Source: Paracoccus laeviglucosivorans
GTDB taxonomy: Bacteria; Pseudomonadota; Alphaproteobacteria; Rhodobacterales; Rhodobacteraceae
Direction of reading: 5' to 3'
Length of the DNA: 64,000 nt
Assembly (NCBI RefSeq): GCF_900182695.1
Contig: NZ_FXTK01000011.1
Location: 1-64,000, forward strand
The notes below the pieces were generated by a model. The model was given only the letters and a program-made list of their open reading frames with translations, did no database searches and had not been told where the DNA came from. Shown here piece by piece: positions 48,350-57,006 of this stretch. The position numbers were made by a program, and so were the translations under genes. The stretch's first letter is position 1; each line of letters starts with the position of its first letter.

Positions 48350-48775
48350 CTACTTGCCGGGGCGTGAAACCGAGGACCGCACCCAATCCGTAGTAGCTGC
48401 TGAACTTCCATCTTCCCCGGGGCCGGGGTTCGGCGTCGGATCGCCCGCCGGCAAATCCTCCCCCACGGCATCATCCGGAGGGCCAAAGAGGCACAGTGAC
48501 AGCGCGGACTGCGCCGGAACCTTCAACAGTATCAGCGGCTGCTGACTGGCCACGCGATGCACGAGGTTCTTCGCGTCCTCATCCCCCATGCCACCACCGA
48601 TCAGCGCATTGCGGATGACCTCAATCAGCTCAGACGCGGCCCACTGACCCGCGTTGATCTTGTGCAGCAGGAACTCCGGACCGCAGTCGGTCGCCTGCTG
48701 GATAACCTCCAGCTCGGCAATCCCGAGCCGGAAGGCATGTTCACCGCCAGGCCAGCGGATGACGGTATTGGCCAT
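48350..48775 (-). CDS. Tail assembly chaperone, GTA gp10-like
   Basis: 141 residues. MANTVIRWPGGEHAFRLGIA then ELEVIQQATDCGPEFLL match the gene-transfer-agent gp10 (DUF) family, which lies between tail tube and tape measure. The C-terminal end is Pro/Gly-rich (PAGDPTPNPGPGEDGSS) and sits on a C-rich run where a -1 shift would join it to the next frame. It starts one codon overlapping the tail-tube stop. Confidence 0.75.
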   Translation of the reverse strand: MANTVIRWPGGEHAFRLGIAELEVIQQATDCGPEFLLHKINAGQWAASELIEVIRNALIGGGMGDEDAKNLVHRVASQQPLILLKVPAQSALSLCLFGPPDDAVGEDLPAGDPTPNPGPGEDGSSAATTDWVRSSVSRPGK

Positions 48776-49227
48776 TATGCCGCCCGCGCAATGCGGGTCG
48801 GGGTGCCATCGAACTCCAGCTGGATCGAGGCGGTCACCTTTTGGCCCTTGGTGCGCTGGTTGGTCAGCGTGGTCATGATTGCGGGACCGCGTTCATACTG
48901 CGTGGCAGCAACCGCTGCATTCTGATGGCCGAGGCGGATCAGCTTGCGCTCGCCGTTGTAGAACCAGTCTAGCATGATGTCGTTCGATTGCTGCGCCCAG
49001 ACACCATCCGCCGAGATCGAAACCTGCAGCGAGCGGAAGTCGCGTTCCTGCCGCATTGGCTGGCTTTCATCATCACAATCAGCCGGAACTTCACTGGTGT
49101 CCCAGGTCGCCGTGCGGGTGATCGTCACGCCCACAAGGCCGCACAGCTTTGTCCACTCGGTGCCGCCCTCGTTGGTCGCGACCTCCAGGGTCATTTGCTC
49201 GAACCGTTCGGTAATCGGAGCCGCCAT
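48775..49227 (-). CDS. Major tail tube protein
   Basis: 150 residues, beta-rich, with TKLCGLVGVTITRTATW, FRSLQVSISADGVWAQ and VTASIQLEFDGTPTRIA, as in tail tube proteins of Rhodobacterales siphophages. GGAG precedes the ATG. It is directly followed by the gp10-like chaperone, in the expected order. A hairpin with a T6 tract lies just upstream, so its transcription may be controlled separately. Confidence 0.8.
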   Translation of the reverse strand: MAAPITERFEQMTLEVATNEGGTEWTKLCGLVGVTITRTATWDTSEVPADCDDESQPMRQERDFRSLQVSISADGVWAQQSNDIMLDWFYNGERKLIRLGHQNAAVAATQYERGPAIMTTLTNQRTKGQKVTASIQLEFDGTPTRIARAA

Positions 49228-49241
49228 GTCTTATCTCCATG

Positions 49242-49263
49242 AAAAAAGCCGCCCGAAGGCGGC
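49242..49263 (-). terminator. Terminator just upstream of the tail tube gene
   Basis: GCCGCC-CGAA-GGCGGC perfect 6-bp stem followed by six T residues on the minus strand. The T tract ends 15 bases before the tail-tube ATG and overlaps the leader that holds its ribosome site. Confidence 0.85.
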
Positions 49264-49289
49264 AGAGGTGCAGGGGTGGGGCCTGACAG

Positions 49290-49499
49290 TCAGGAACCCG
49301 GTTCATCGGCCCGATCGGCCGCACTCGCCCTGCCCTTGCGGACAGACGGCTTAACTTCGGTGGCGCGCCCCGCCTTCACGGCGGCGTCGATGAATTCGCG
49401 CGGGTAATACTGCGGCTCCGGCTTCGGATAGGCTGACCAGCCCGCGTTGCGCTTCATGCTGGTGAAGTGGAATTCTTCCGTGAAAATGGCCTTAGCCAT
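49290..49499 (-). CDS. Hypothetical 69-residue phage protein
   Basis: Short hydrophilic protein, first half aromatic (FTEEFHFTSMKRNAGWSAYP), second half basic. It sits between the HK97 gp10-like gene, whose last codons it overlaps, and the tail tube. Small genes here are common; no function known. Confidence 0.6.
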   Translation of the reverse strand: MAKAIFTEEFHFTSMKRNAGWSAYPKPEPQYYPREFIDAAVKAGRATEVKPSVRKGRASAADRADEPGS

Positions 49500-49938
49500 T
49501 GCGCCATGCCTCCCTGATTGCCGCGCGGACCGCTTCGCGGATCTTCTTGCGAAACTCGGCGCGCTTAGCTTTCCATGCCGGATAGAACGTCGGCCGCGCC
49601 GGCAAGCCGTCCCGCGTCCCGAACTCGTGGAACCGGAAATAGAAGCCGTCGCCAGCTCCGGCGTAAATCCGGATCCGCAAAGTGGCGTATTGGTCGCCCT
49701 TGTTCTTGCCCGACCGGATTTCGTCGATCATGAACGTCCCGGGCGGCAGATCGCCCCAAGTCCAGCCGATCGAGCGCAGCATGTCGCCCGACCCCTGCTT
49801 GAACGTGCTGCGCACCAGATTGCGGATATAGTCGCAGATATCCTCCGCGCCCTCTTCCATCGCCTTGCGCGCCGCTTCGACGGCGACGTCAGGGATCTGC
49901 TTGAGCTTTGCCACAATGCGCGGATTAAGCTGCGCCAT
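49492..49938 (-). CDS. HK97 gp10-like head-tail completion protein
   Basis: 148 residues. LRSIGWTWGDLPPG, FYFRFHEFGTRDGLPARPTF and PAWKAKRAEFRKKI match the HK97 gp10 family (the sequence HEFGT is typical), which takes part in head-tail joining. It lies between the DUF2513 gene and the tail genes, and overlaps the small gene after it by eight bases. Confidence 0.85.
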   Translation of the reverse strand: MAQLNPRIVAKLKQIPDVAVEAARKAMEEGAEDICDYIRNLVRSTFKQGSGDMLRSIGWTWGDLPPGTFMIDEIRSGKNKGDQYATLRIRIYAGAGDGFYFRFHEFGTRDGLPARPTFYPAWKAKRAEFRKKIREAVRAAIREAWRNG

Positions 49939-49942
49939 TGTC

Positions 49943-50326
49943 CTATAACCCGAGCTTTTGCCTGATGATCTTTTCCGCCAATTCTCCGGCGATCTGAGCC
50001 AGCTTGCCGAATGAAAGCGCAGCCAGTTCGGACGGCTTCAACGCACTTTTCAGCCGCTGAAGTACGTCTCCTGATCTCAAGGCACCCAGAAACTGATGCC
50101 CGCGCGTGGACAGGTCTTTGACGAGGTACTCCTTGACATCGTCGCCTTCGTCACCTGCCCAATAGCCGTTTGTATAATCCAGCAGTCCATCCTGACACAG
50201 CCGTTCCACATGCCGGGCTACAAGCCGCTCTGGCCAACCGGAGATCTCGACGACCTCTGCCGTTGCGGTATTTCGAGCTTCGACTTCCAATAATATTGCG
50301 CGGATAAGATCCAGATCGTTCTTCAT
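49943..50326 (-). CDS. DUF2513-type protein inside the structural operon
   Basis: 127 residues. The start MKNDLDLIRAILLEVEA, the winged-helix-like ARHVERLCQDGLLDY and the end STRGHQFLGALRSGDV match DUF2513 proteins, a family of unknown role with a likely DNA-binding fold. Its position between head and tail completion genes is unusual, because such proteins are generally regulators or morons. ATG 50326 is chosen by the family start; ATG 50338 is also possible. Confidence 0.7.
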   Translation of the reverse strand: MKNDLDLIRAILLEVEARNTATAEVVEISGWPERLVARHVERLCQDGLLDYTNGYWAGDEGDDVKEYLVKDLSTRGHQFLGALRSGDVLQRLKSALKPSELAALSFGKLAQIAGELAEKIIRQKLGL

Positions 50327-50334
50327 GCTGACCC

Positions 50335-50739
50335 TCATGGTGATTCTGCACCATCAGTTTCAACCCGAGTCTCCACCTGCACCACACCGTGCACAGACAC
50401 GCCGTCCGGATCGTCCATTACACGGACCAGTGTGACCTCGAACGGATGCATGGCGACGTCTGCTGTGTCGGCGAAACCCCTCAGCGCCGCGGCCACGTCA
50501 TCAGCCAGATCCTCAAGCGCCCCCTTGTTCGATGCATTGTCCCAGAGGTCAATCTGGCCGGTCCACAGCTTGCCCTCGATGCAATCGGCATCGTCGGGTG
50601 ACCAGTAGCTCGGGCCCATCGTGGCGTTGGGATAGGGGTCGTCCTTGCTGGTCTTGTCATAGACCTGCGCGTTGAGTTCGGGCACCTGTGCGATGATCCG
50701 GTTCTGTATGATCCGGCGAAGGATGCGGCCAGCTTTCAT
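50335..50739 (-). CDS. Tail completion/terminator protein (DUF3168-like)
   Basis: 134 residues: RRIIQNRIIAQVPELNAQVYD, YWSPDDADCIEG, LEDLADDVAAAL and VVQVETRVET are as in DUF3168 tail completion proteins. ATG 50739 overlaps the head-closure stop as ATGA. It occupies the usual place after head closure. Slightly longer frames in the same phase run into the upstream gene and are rejected. Confidence 0.75.
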   Translation of the reverse strand: MKAGRILRRIIQNRIIAQVPELNAQVYDKTSKDDPYPNATMGPSYWSPDDADCIEGKLWTGQIDLWDNASNKGALEDLADDVAAALRGFADTADVAMHPFEVTLVRVMDDPDGVSVHGVVQVETRVETDGAESP

Positions 50740-51062
50740 CCGACTGCCTCGACAAGCATGTCCAGCTTGGCACGATCCTCCGACTCTCGCGGATCCTCCT
50801 TCAGCTGGTGAATCTTGCCATTGATCACCACGTCCCATTCGCTGGTGATCAGATCGGTGTCGCGCGTGCGAAACACGGTGACGGAGGCAGGCGATTTTGC
50901 GGTCACCCGCGCCTGCATCACGGATTCACCACCTCGCATCGGCGCATATTTGCACCAGACCGAGAACCGATCTTCCATGCTGGTGATGATCTGGCCATCT
51001 GGATTGCGGCCTTTGACGGGCGAACGGAACACCGCCATCTTGCTGAATTCGCCAATATCCAT
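50736..51062 (-). CDS. Phage head closure protein
   Basis: 108 residues: ATAGEF-like start (MDIGEFSKMAVFRSP), FSVWCKYAPMRGGESVM, and TSEWDVVINGKIHQLK are typical for the head-tail joining family (HK97 gp7 / SPP1 gp16-like). It follows the connector gene by two bases and overlaps the next gene by four. Confidence 0.85.
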   Translation of the reverse strand: MDIGEFSKMAVFRSPVKGRNPDGQIITSMEDRFSVWCKYAPMRGGESVMQARVTAKSPASVTVFRTRDTDLITSEWDVVINGKIHQLKEDPRESEDRAKLDMLVEAVG

Positions 51063-51064
51063 GG

Positions 51065-51574
51065 TCAGACCCGAAGCAAGCGGAACGGCGAAATCAGGTC
51101 ATCGACCTCGCGCGGGATACCATCCGACTTCCCGGACCGGACCCAGTAGAAATGCCCGGTCAGCATCAGGATGGCGCGCGTGATCGCGGGCGGGACGTCT
51201 GCCGGTGCGCCAAAACCTGCGGTGAAGGTGAAGCGCGCGGGCCGTCCCAGACCGCCGCGAATGCGCAGGCCGCAAGCCGTTTGGTCGAACAGGATCTCGC
51301 CCGCCTGACCATCGGTAAACACTCCGGTCACTGCCGAGATGTCAGGAAACGGCAGGGCAATGGTGCTGCCCAGCCGGTCGATATCGCCCTGCCAAACCTG
51401 ATTGACGATGCAGCGGCGTAGAACGCCGCGCCGACCGTCCAGCCAGGAAACGGCAGCCTTGATACAGCCTTCGATCACGCCATCCTCATAGTCCCACGAG
51501 ACCTTGCAGTAATCCTTGGCCTCAGCGACCGTCACGGGAAGGTCCGACGGTGGCGTGATCAGCTGCAGGCGCAT
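51065..51574 (-). CDS. Head-tail connector protein (gp6-like)
   Basis: 169 residues. LITPPSDLPVTVAEAKDYC then helical stretches and AITRAILMLTGHFYWVRSG match HK97 gp6-like connectors that form the ring under the portal. Its start overlaps the previous stop by one base. Confidence 0.85.
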   Translation of the reverse strand: MRLQLITPPSDLPVTVAEAKDYCKVSWDYEDGVIEGCIKAAVSWLDGRRGVLRRCIVNQVWQGDIDRLGSTIALPFPDISAVTGVFTDGQAGEILFDQTACGLRIRGGLGRPARFTFTAGFGAPADVPPAITRAILMLTGHFYWVRSGKSDGIPREVDDLISPFRLLRV

Positions 51575-51885
51575 CAGTCTTTCGCGCCCTTGCCATAGAC
51601 GGACATGTCGAGGCCTTGGCCGGCGAATTCATCGGCCTGGGGCGAAACACGCTTCGGGTCGTTCCAGTCGATATTGTTCTGCTCGGCGACCGTTCCTTCG
51701 CGCGGGTTGTCGTCGGCACTGGGATGGCCCAGATCGACGGCGCCAAGGATCGCCGGTTCGATCACCGCGCCCGACGCGCCGTCGAGTTCGGTCGCGGGTT
51801 GCGGGTCAGCCGGCGCGGTCACCGCGGGGTCCGGAGCTGTTGCAGCTGCTTGCGTCGCCGCGTCTTCCTGTTTCTTCGGTGCCAT
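51574..51885 (-). CDS. Ala/Pro/Asp-rich hypothetical phage protein
   Basis: 103 residues, low complexity in the first half (KKQEDAATQAAATAPDPAVT), acidic, probably disordered. GGAGG is close to the ATG at 51885; the longer frame back to 52002 overlaps the capsid gene and is rejected. Located directly after the capsid gene, where head decoration or scaffold-like proteins can lie. Function unknown. Confidence 0.6.
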   Translation of the reverse strand: MAPKKQEDAATQAAATAPDPAVTAPADPQPATELDGASGAVIEPAILGAVDLGHPSADDNPREGTVAEQNNIDWNDPKRVSPQADEFAGQGLDMSVYGKGAKD

Positions 51886-51914
51886 TTTCCAGGCCTCCAT
51901 AAAGTGGGGGTGAT

Positions 51915-51938
51915 CCGCCGGCCCGCGAAGGCCGGCGG
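51915..51938 (-). terminator. GC hairpin just after the capsid gene
   Basis: CCGCCGGCC / GGCCGGCGG perfect 9-bp stem, 6-base loop, nine bases past the capsid stop. There is no T tract (ATCACCC follows), so it may reduce read-through or protect the capsid mRNA 3' end. Confidence 0.55.
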
Positions 51939-51946
51939 CCGTTTCA

Positions 51947-53191
51947 TCAGGATGCCGCCATGCGCAGGACGCGCAGCGCGTTCGGGTCCAGCAGCCCGCC
52001 ACCGACGCGCTTGGTCGAGTAGAAATGCACGTAGGGCTTGTTGGTGTAGGGGTCGCGCATGACGCGGATGCCCAAGCGATCGACGATCAGGTAACCGCGT
52101 TTGAAATCGCCGAAAGCGATCGGATAAGCACCCGCCGTCGCATTCGGCATGGCCGCCATTTCCGTGACCGGGAACGCCAGCACCTGCTGGGGCTGGCCTG
52201 CCTGGAAGGACGGCTGCCACAGATAGTTGCCGTCGCCGTCTTTCAGCTTGCGGATGCGGGCGAGCGAGGTGCGGTTCAGCACGAAGCGCGCATTCTGCGA
52301 CAACTCGCCCGGCAGGCTGTAGACCAGATCGATCAGCTCATCGCTGGTGATCGCCGTAGCACCGGCGACGGTTGTGGTCGGGATCGCGCCAAACGGGTGT
52401 GCCCCTGCGTTGGTCGCGCCTTCGGCATAGGTCAGGAACCCAGTCGGCTTGTTCACGCCGTTGCCCGCGACGAAAGCAATGCCTTCCTGAAGCGAGAACT
52501 CTTTCTCGACTTCATTGGCGAGCCACGCCTCGAGATCGACTTCGCTGTCGTCCAGAAGCTGCTGGGTGGCAGCCGGGTTGGCGTAGATCTCGCCCGGGGT
52601 GTAGGTCATCACCCCGAAGGTGCCGGTCGCGGTCTGCGGGCGCGGCGCGGTCTCGCCGACCCAGCCGGACCCTGTGCCGCCAAGGTTGAAGATCTTCTTG
52701 AACCCGGCGCCGGAAATCGACTGGATGGTCGCGATCTGCCGCATGGGCGAGACCTCGACCAGCTTGTCGGTGATGGTGCGGTCCCATTCGATGGGCGCAA
52801 GATACCCGCCTTCGGCATCCGCCCCTTTGTTCAGTGCGGCGTTGACATCGCCTTTACGGAAGTGCGCACTGAAGGCGTTGCTGTATTCCGGGTCGCGCGG
52901 CGCACCATCCGTGCCCGGGCCCCCAAGCTGCAGCGCGGTCATTTGCGCGGCCTGTGTGTCCAGCGCGCCCTGCAGGCTGCTGATCGACGCCTCGAGCTTG
53001 GTCAGCTTGTCGGTACGAACGACATCGGACTGGCCATCCTTCAGTGCCTTCAACTCAGCAGTATGGGTGGATTTGAATTCCTCGAATGCGGCGTTCAGAG
53101 CCGCAAGCATGGTCTTTGGGTCACCGCCGGCATCTGCGCGAACGGCAACGATCCCGCGCGCCACCAGCGCCGGGTGTTTCATCATGCCCAT
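51947..53191 (-). CDS. Major capsid protein, HK97 fold
   Basis: 414 residues. The first 120 form a helical delta domain (LAALNAAFEEFKSTHTAEL, KLTKLEASISSLQGAL) that is expected to be cut off by the protease encoded just upstream. The rest has HK97-fold features: AEGGYLAPIEWDRTI, GGTGSGWVGE, PGEIYANPAATQQLLDDS and FVAGNGVNKPTGFL. GAGGAA precedes the ATG at 53191. The end FGDFKRGYLIVDRLGIRVMR is typical. Confidence 0.95.
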   Translation of the reverse strand: MGMMKHPALVARGIVAVRADAGGDPKTMLAALNAAFEEFKSTHTAELKALKDGQSDVVRTDKLTKLEASISSLQGALDTQAAQMTALQLGGPGTDGAPRDPEYSNAFSAHFRKGDVNAALNKGADAEGGYLAPIEWDRTITDKLVEVSPMRQIATIQSISGAGFKKIFNLGGTGSGWVGETAPRPQTATGTFGVMTYTPGEIYANPAATQQLLDDSEVDLEAWLANEVEKEFSLQEGIAFVAGNGVNKPTGFLTYAEGATNAGAHPFGAIPTTTVAGATAITSDELIDLVYSLPGELSQNARFVLNRTSLARIRKLKDGDGNYLWQPSFQAGQPQQVLAFPVTEMAAMPNATAGAYPIAFGDFKRGYLIVDRLGIRVMRDPYTNKPYVHFYSTKRVGGGLLDPNALRVLRMAAS

Positions 53192-53199
53192 AGTGTTCC

Positions 53200-54033
53200 T
53201 CACTTTCTGAGCGTTGCGATCATCGACTGCACGAGTGCAGCCATTCCGTCGTCAGCGCCGGGCGTGACGGTCGTGGCAGCGTCAGGCTTGCCACCCTTGA
53301 TCTCGGCCAGAAGCGCACGGCGTTCCGACCGGGAAACATTCTGCTTGGCGAGAAGCGTATCGACCTTGCGAAGCGCGTTGGCACCGCCTTCGGTCCGATC
53401 CTCAAGATCAGCCGCCAAGAGCGTATCTGCCAGTCCGGCAGCGAGCGCATCCTCGCCATTGAACCAGGTCTCGGCATCCATCCAGCCTGCCGCCTTCGCG
53501 CGGTCCACCTTGGCCTTGTCGGCATAGACCGCCGCCATTGCCGCATCGAATGGTTCCATGGTCTTCGCGGCCTCGGCCATATCGTGGCGATTGCCGACGG
53601 CAACGACCCAAGCATTGTGCACCATCAGAAACCCGGCGCGACCGATCTGGACCTCATCCCCCGCCATTGCGATGACCGAGGCAGCGGACGCAGCAAGACC
53701 AAGGACGCGCACGGTGATTTTGCGCGAATCCTGCCGGAGCTGATTATAGATCGCGACGCCTTCGAAGAAGTCACCGCCCGGGCTGTTAATATCGACGATC
53801 ACTTCGTCAGCCTTGATCGAACGAAGCGCTGCCGAGATCCGCTTGGCGGTCACTCCCTCCCCCGTCCACCAGTCTTCCCCGATCACGTCGAGGATGCTGA
53901 TGACATTGTCCCGATCGCCGTCCGCGGCCCGCAGGCCGGACGACCAGCGGTCCATCATCTGCGGCGACGGTTCATAAGCCTGAACCTGTGCGGGGCGCGA
54001 GACCCGGATTTCAGGCGCTGCGCGCTGTGTCAT
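53200..54033 (-). CDS. ClpP-like head maturation protease
   Basis: 277 residues, S14-like serine protease of phage heads. ISAALRSIKADEVIVDINSPGG-like block, catalytic Ser in AASAASVIAMAG, His in FLMVHNAWVVAVG, then the Asp after a helical region. The C-terminal 70 residues are scaffold-like and charged. ATG 54033 overlaps the portal stop by 23 bases. Confidence 0.92.
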   Translation of the reverse strand: MTQRAAPEIRVSRPAQVQAYEPSPQMMDRWSSGLRAADGDRDNVISILDVIGEDWWTGEGVTAKRISAALRSIKADEVIVDINSPGGDFFEGVAIYNQLRQDSRKITVRVLGLAASAASVIAMAGDEVQIGRAGFLMVHNAWVVAVGNRHDMAEAAKTMEPFDAAMAAVYADKAKVDRAKAAGWMDAETWFNGEDALAAGLADTLLAADLEDRTEGGANALRKVDTLLAKQNVSRSERRALLAEIKGGKPDAATTVTPGADDGMAALVQSMIATLRK

Positions 54034-55279
54034 CGGTCGTCTCCTTTGCGGCGGATTTGACGGGCTGGGCGAGATCATCCCGCAGCGGCAGGTCCATCCA
54101 GTCGCGGACCTCTTCGACATGCAGCCAGGGCTGTTGGTTGTTCACGCTCAAACCGCGCGAGAAGAATTCTGCCTGATCCTTCATGCTGCCGCGCAGAAGG
54201 GCCGCCGCGTTGAATTTGGCATAATAGAGATCCTGCTCCCGGTCGCTGAGCAGGCAACGCGAGATCGCCTGCTCCCAGGCTTCAAACCACGGGCTCAGCC
54301 CGTACCGCACAAAAATCTGACCGAGCACATCGATGCCCGTGCCCCAAGAGGTGTCGTTGATCATTAGCAGCGGGCGCGGAACGCCGAAGACGCGCGAGAT
54401 TTCTTCCACTTGGTGGCTACGGGTCTCGAGGTGCTGGCTATCTTTTGCCGTGGTCGCGAACGGATTGGCCTTCAGGCCCTCCTCGAGGATCATCCAGGCA
54501 TTCGAATTTTCGGCACCCTCATGATCGGACATGCTGGCTTTCAGCCGTTCAAAAGCCTCTTCGGACAGTTTTTTGTTGTCCGGCATTTGCAACGCGCCAC
54601 CGGCCATCAGGCCTTTCTGGAACAAGCGCCCCGCCGCGCGATCGGCCTGCAGCGCCAGTCCGATCGCCTCTGCGGCCTGTTTGACCAGCGACCTGCCGGT
54701 CAGCCCGTCCAGCGTAAACCCGCGCAGGTGGAACACGTCCTCTGCCGGCATTATGCGCTGGCCGCCGTTTTTTGCGGTGAACTTGTACCTGACCGTCAGG
54801 TTATCCAGCTGCTCGACGACAACGCGCTCCGGGTCCATGGGCAGCAGCGCAATGACCTGATCTCCGCGCGTGACCTTGGCCGCATAGGCATTCCCATGGA
54901 GGAGCGCCCAAGCTTGCATCAGCTGGCGAAACTCGAAGGCCGTCTGCCAGCCATTGGGCTTGCGGTGCAGTACCTTGAACAACGGATGGTCCGAGGCTTT
55001 TTCCCGAGCATCGCCCTGATGATAGAGATGCACCGGCAGCATCGCCATGGCGTAGGACAAGAGCGACACGCAGCGGAAAACAGCCGTATTCTTGAGCGCA
55101 GACTGAGGCGTCACAATGGCACCGCTGGCAGATGCCAGACCGCCCCGCATGAACTGGGCCAGATAAGGATCGGTCAGATCACCGATCAACATCGAGTCGT
55201 TCAGCGCGCTGACCCGGACCGAGGTCGGCTCTGGTGCGGCGGGGGCCGCATCGCGGCGGAACCAGTTCAGAAAACCCAT
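54011..55279 (-). CDS. Portal protein (HK97 family)
   Basis: 422 residues, dodecamer at the packaging vertex. Sequence as in family: ALKNTAVFRCVSLLSYAMAML, HPLFKVLHRKPNGWQTAFEF, LLHGNAYAAKVTR, DEEVFHL-like PAEDVFHLRGFTLDG, FNAAALLRGSMKDQAEFF. GGTTTTCTG upstream lies in the terminase end; the stops and starts abut. Confidence 0.95.
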   Translation of the reverse strand: MGFLNWFRRDAAPAAPEPTSVRVSALNDSMLIGDLTDPYLAQFMRGGLASASGAIVTPQSALKNTAVFRCVSLLSYAMAMLPVHLYHQGDAREKASDHPLFKVLHRKPNGWQTAFEFRQLMQAWALLHGNAYAAKVTRGDQVIALLPMDPERVVVEQLDNLTVRYKFTAKNGGQRIMPAEDVFHLRGFTLDGLTGRSLVKQAAEAIGLALQADRAAGRLFQKGLMAGGALQMPDNKKLSEEAFERLKASMSDHEGAENSNAWMILEEGLKANPFATTAKDSQHLETRSHQVEEISRVFGVPRPLLMINDTSWGTGIDVLGQIFVRYGLSPWFEAWEQAISRCLLSDREQDLYYAKFNAAALLRGSMKDQAEFFSRGLSVNNQQPWLHVEEVRDWMDLPLRDDLAQPVKSAAKETTDDTARSA

Positions 55280-57006
55280 CAGACCCTCCGAATCCCGCGG
55301 GTCTCATAGACGGACGGCCCCACGCCTTCAGGGTTGCCGAACATCAGCATCGCGGCGTTGAAGGTCGCCATCAGGGCGTCGATCTTCGCGCTTCCGGCCA
55401 CCTGCTTGGTCACGATGTAATTGCTCCCCTTGAGCTCGGTTTTCGCGTTGCCGACATTCCAGGTCATCAGACCGGTAGAGCCGTGAATGAATTTTCGGTC
55501 TTTAAGGCGGCGCGGCAGCGTGAGCACCGCCTGCTGCAATTTCCATCCCTGACCGATGCTGATGAGCCGGTCGTCGGCGTAGCCACGCGCCTCAAGCTCA
55601 TCGAGAAGTTCAGCGATACCGTGGCTGTCTAGGGCGATTGCGGGGCTGTCGATCGGCAGCAGGCCCGCCGCTTCGAGCTGATCGATGCGATCGCAGGCGC
55701 CCGTAACATCGTCATTCACGTTCTCGCAGATGGTCAGATCACCATCCTTCTCGAAGTCGCGCAGGCGCGGCGCAATGTCCTGCCGTTGCTTCAAGACATC
55801 ATCGAACGCCCAGCAATGTGCCCAATGGAGCCATTTCTTGGTGATACGGTGCCGGCCAATGGCGGCAAGCGCGAAAAGATCGTCCAATCCCCCGCCATCT
55901 ACACCGGCCACGCAAACCTCGGACTGGTCGATCAGATCGTCGAAGGTGAACTTCCTGTCACCGCAGGCAATCCAGTAATTCGCACCCGGCCAGCGATTGG
56001 CATGCAGGCCCATGCCGATTTCGATATTGAGGTGCTGGGAGGCCCAGCGGATTTCCTCCTCGATCCCCTTGCTGACCGCGCCCTGATAATCGGCGACCAG
56101 CCTGTCGAGCGTCACCGAACGCCCGAGGTTTGGGAGCACCATCGGCCAGACCTTCGGATCCCGCCATGCTTTGTCCTCGGAGCTCTGCATCTCCACGGGG
56201 AATTCGTAGAGGATCGGCAGCATCCGCACCCCGGCGGTGATCGTCCCGTCGCGCACGCCACGCGCATATTGCAGCTCGGCCTTGAAAACCCCGGCGGGCG
56301 GGATCTCCGATTGCGTGGTGATGATGATCAGAAGGCTTTCGTCATTGGTGATCATGCCGCCCCGAATCTGGCCGATCACACGCGCCGCATGGTTCATTTC
56401 GGCCATGAGATGCAGCTCGTCGATGATCGCGAATGCCGGGATCGAGCCGGTGACGACCTTCGGGTCGAAGCTTTTGATCTTCAGCTTTGCGTTCATCCGC
56501 ACGCCGGTGTCTTCGTCCTTGTGCAGGTCGAGGATCGTCTTTTTGTGCTCGATCACCTTGAAGCGCTTGGTAAGGTATGGATCGGCAGCGATCATCCCGG
56601 CCGCCTGGGCGAAGCACTTTTCCGCCACCTCCTGCGTCGGACCGATGATGACGCCATCGATGTTCGGGCGCCGGTTCATCATCATGGCGACCAGCCCGAG
56701 CGCGGCAGCATTGGTCGTCTTCGAGTTCTTCTTCGGGATCAGGTTCAGGATTTCACCCACAAACCGTTTGCCCGTTTTCGCATCCACCGAACCAAATGCG
56801 GCACGAACGATGTCCCGGATCCAGTCGCCGCCAGCCTCGGCCATCGTCGGCTGACCGGGAATGTCGGGCACTCGCAGCAGGTTGAACAGGTCCACCGCGG
56901 CATCGGCAAGGACATCATCCAGCGGCAGATCCGGGATGGGCGTCCTGCCCTGGCGCAATTTATCCGCCCAGTCAGGGCAGGAAAAAGACACGCCATCGAG
57001 CGGCAT
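55279..57006 (-). CDS. Terminase large subunit
   Basis: 575-residue packaging motor. The ATPase part carries RFVGEILNLIPKKNSKT (the Walker A segment in HK97-type TerL), PNIDGVIIGPTQEVAEKCF and a Walker B region ending in AFAIIDELHLM. The nuclease part has AGVDGGGLDDLFALA and AIALDSHGI, where acidic metal ligands are expected. The ATG overlaps the small-subunit stop. Confidence 0.95.
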   Translation of the reverse strand: MPLDGVSFSCPDWADKLRQGRTPIPDLPLDDVLADAAVDLFNLLRVPDIPGQPTMAEAGGDWIRDIVRAAFGSVDAKTGKRFVGEILNLIPKKNSKTTNAAALGLVAMMMNRRPNIDGVIIGPTQEVAEKCFAQAAGMIAADPYLTKRFKVIEHKKTILDLHKDEDTGVRMNAKLKIKSFDPKVVTGSIPAFAIIDELHLMAEMNHAARVIGQIRGGMITNDESLLIIITTQSEIPPAGVFKAELQYARGVRDGTITAGVRMLPILYEFPVEMQSSEDKAWRDPKVWPMVLPNLGRSVTLDRLVADYQGAVSKGIEEEIRWASQHLNIEIGMGLHANRWPGANYWIACGDRKFTFDDLIDQSEVCVAGVDGGGLDDLFALAAIGRHRITKKWLHWAHCWAFDDVLKQRQDIAPRLRDFEKDGDLTICENVNDDVTGACDRIDQLEAAGLLPIDSPAIALDSHGIAELLDELEARGYADDRLISIGQGWKLQQAVLTLPRRLKDRKFIHGSTGLMTWNVGNAKTELKGSNYIVTKQVAGSAKIDALMATFNAAMLMFGNPEGVGPSVYETRGIRRV

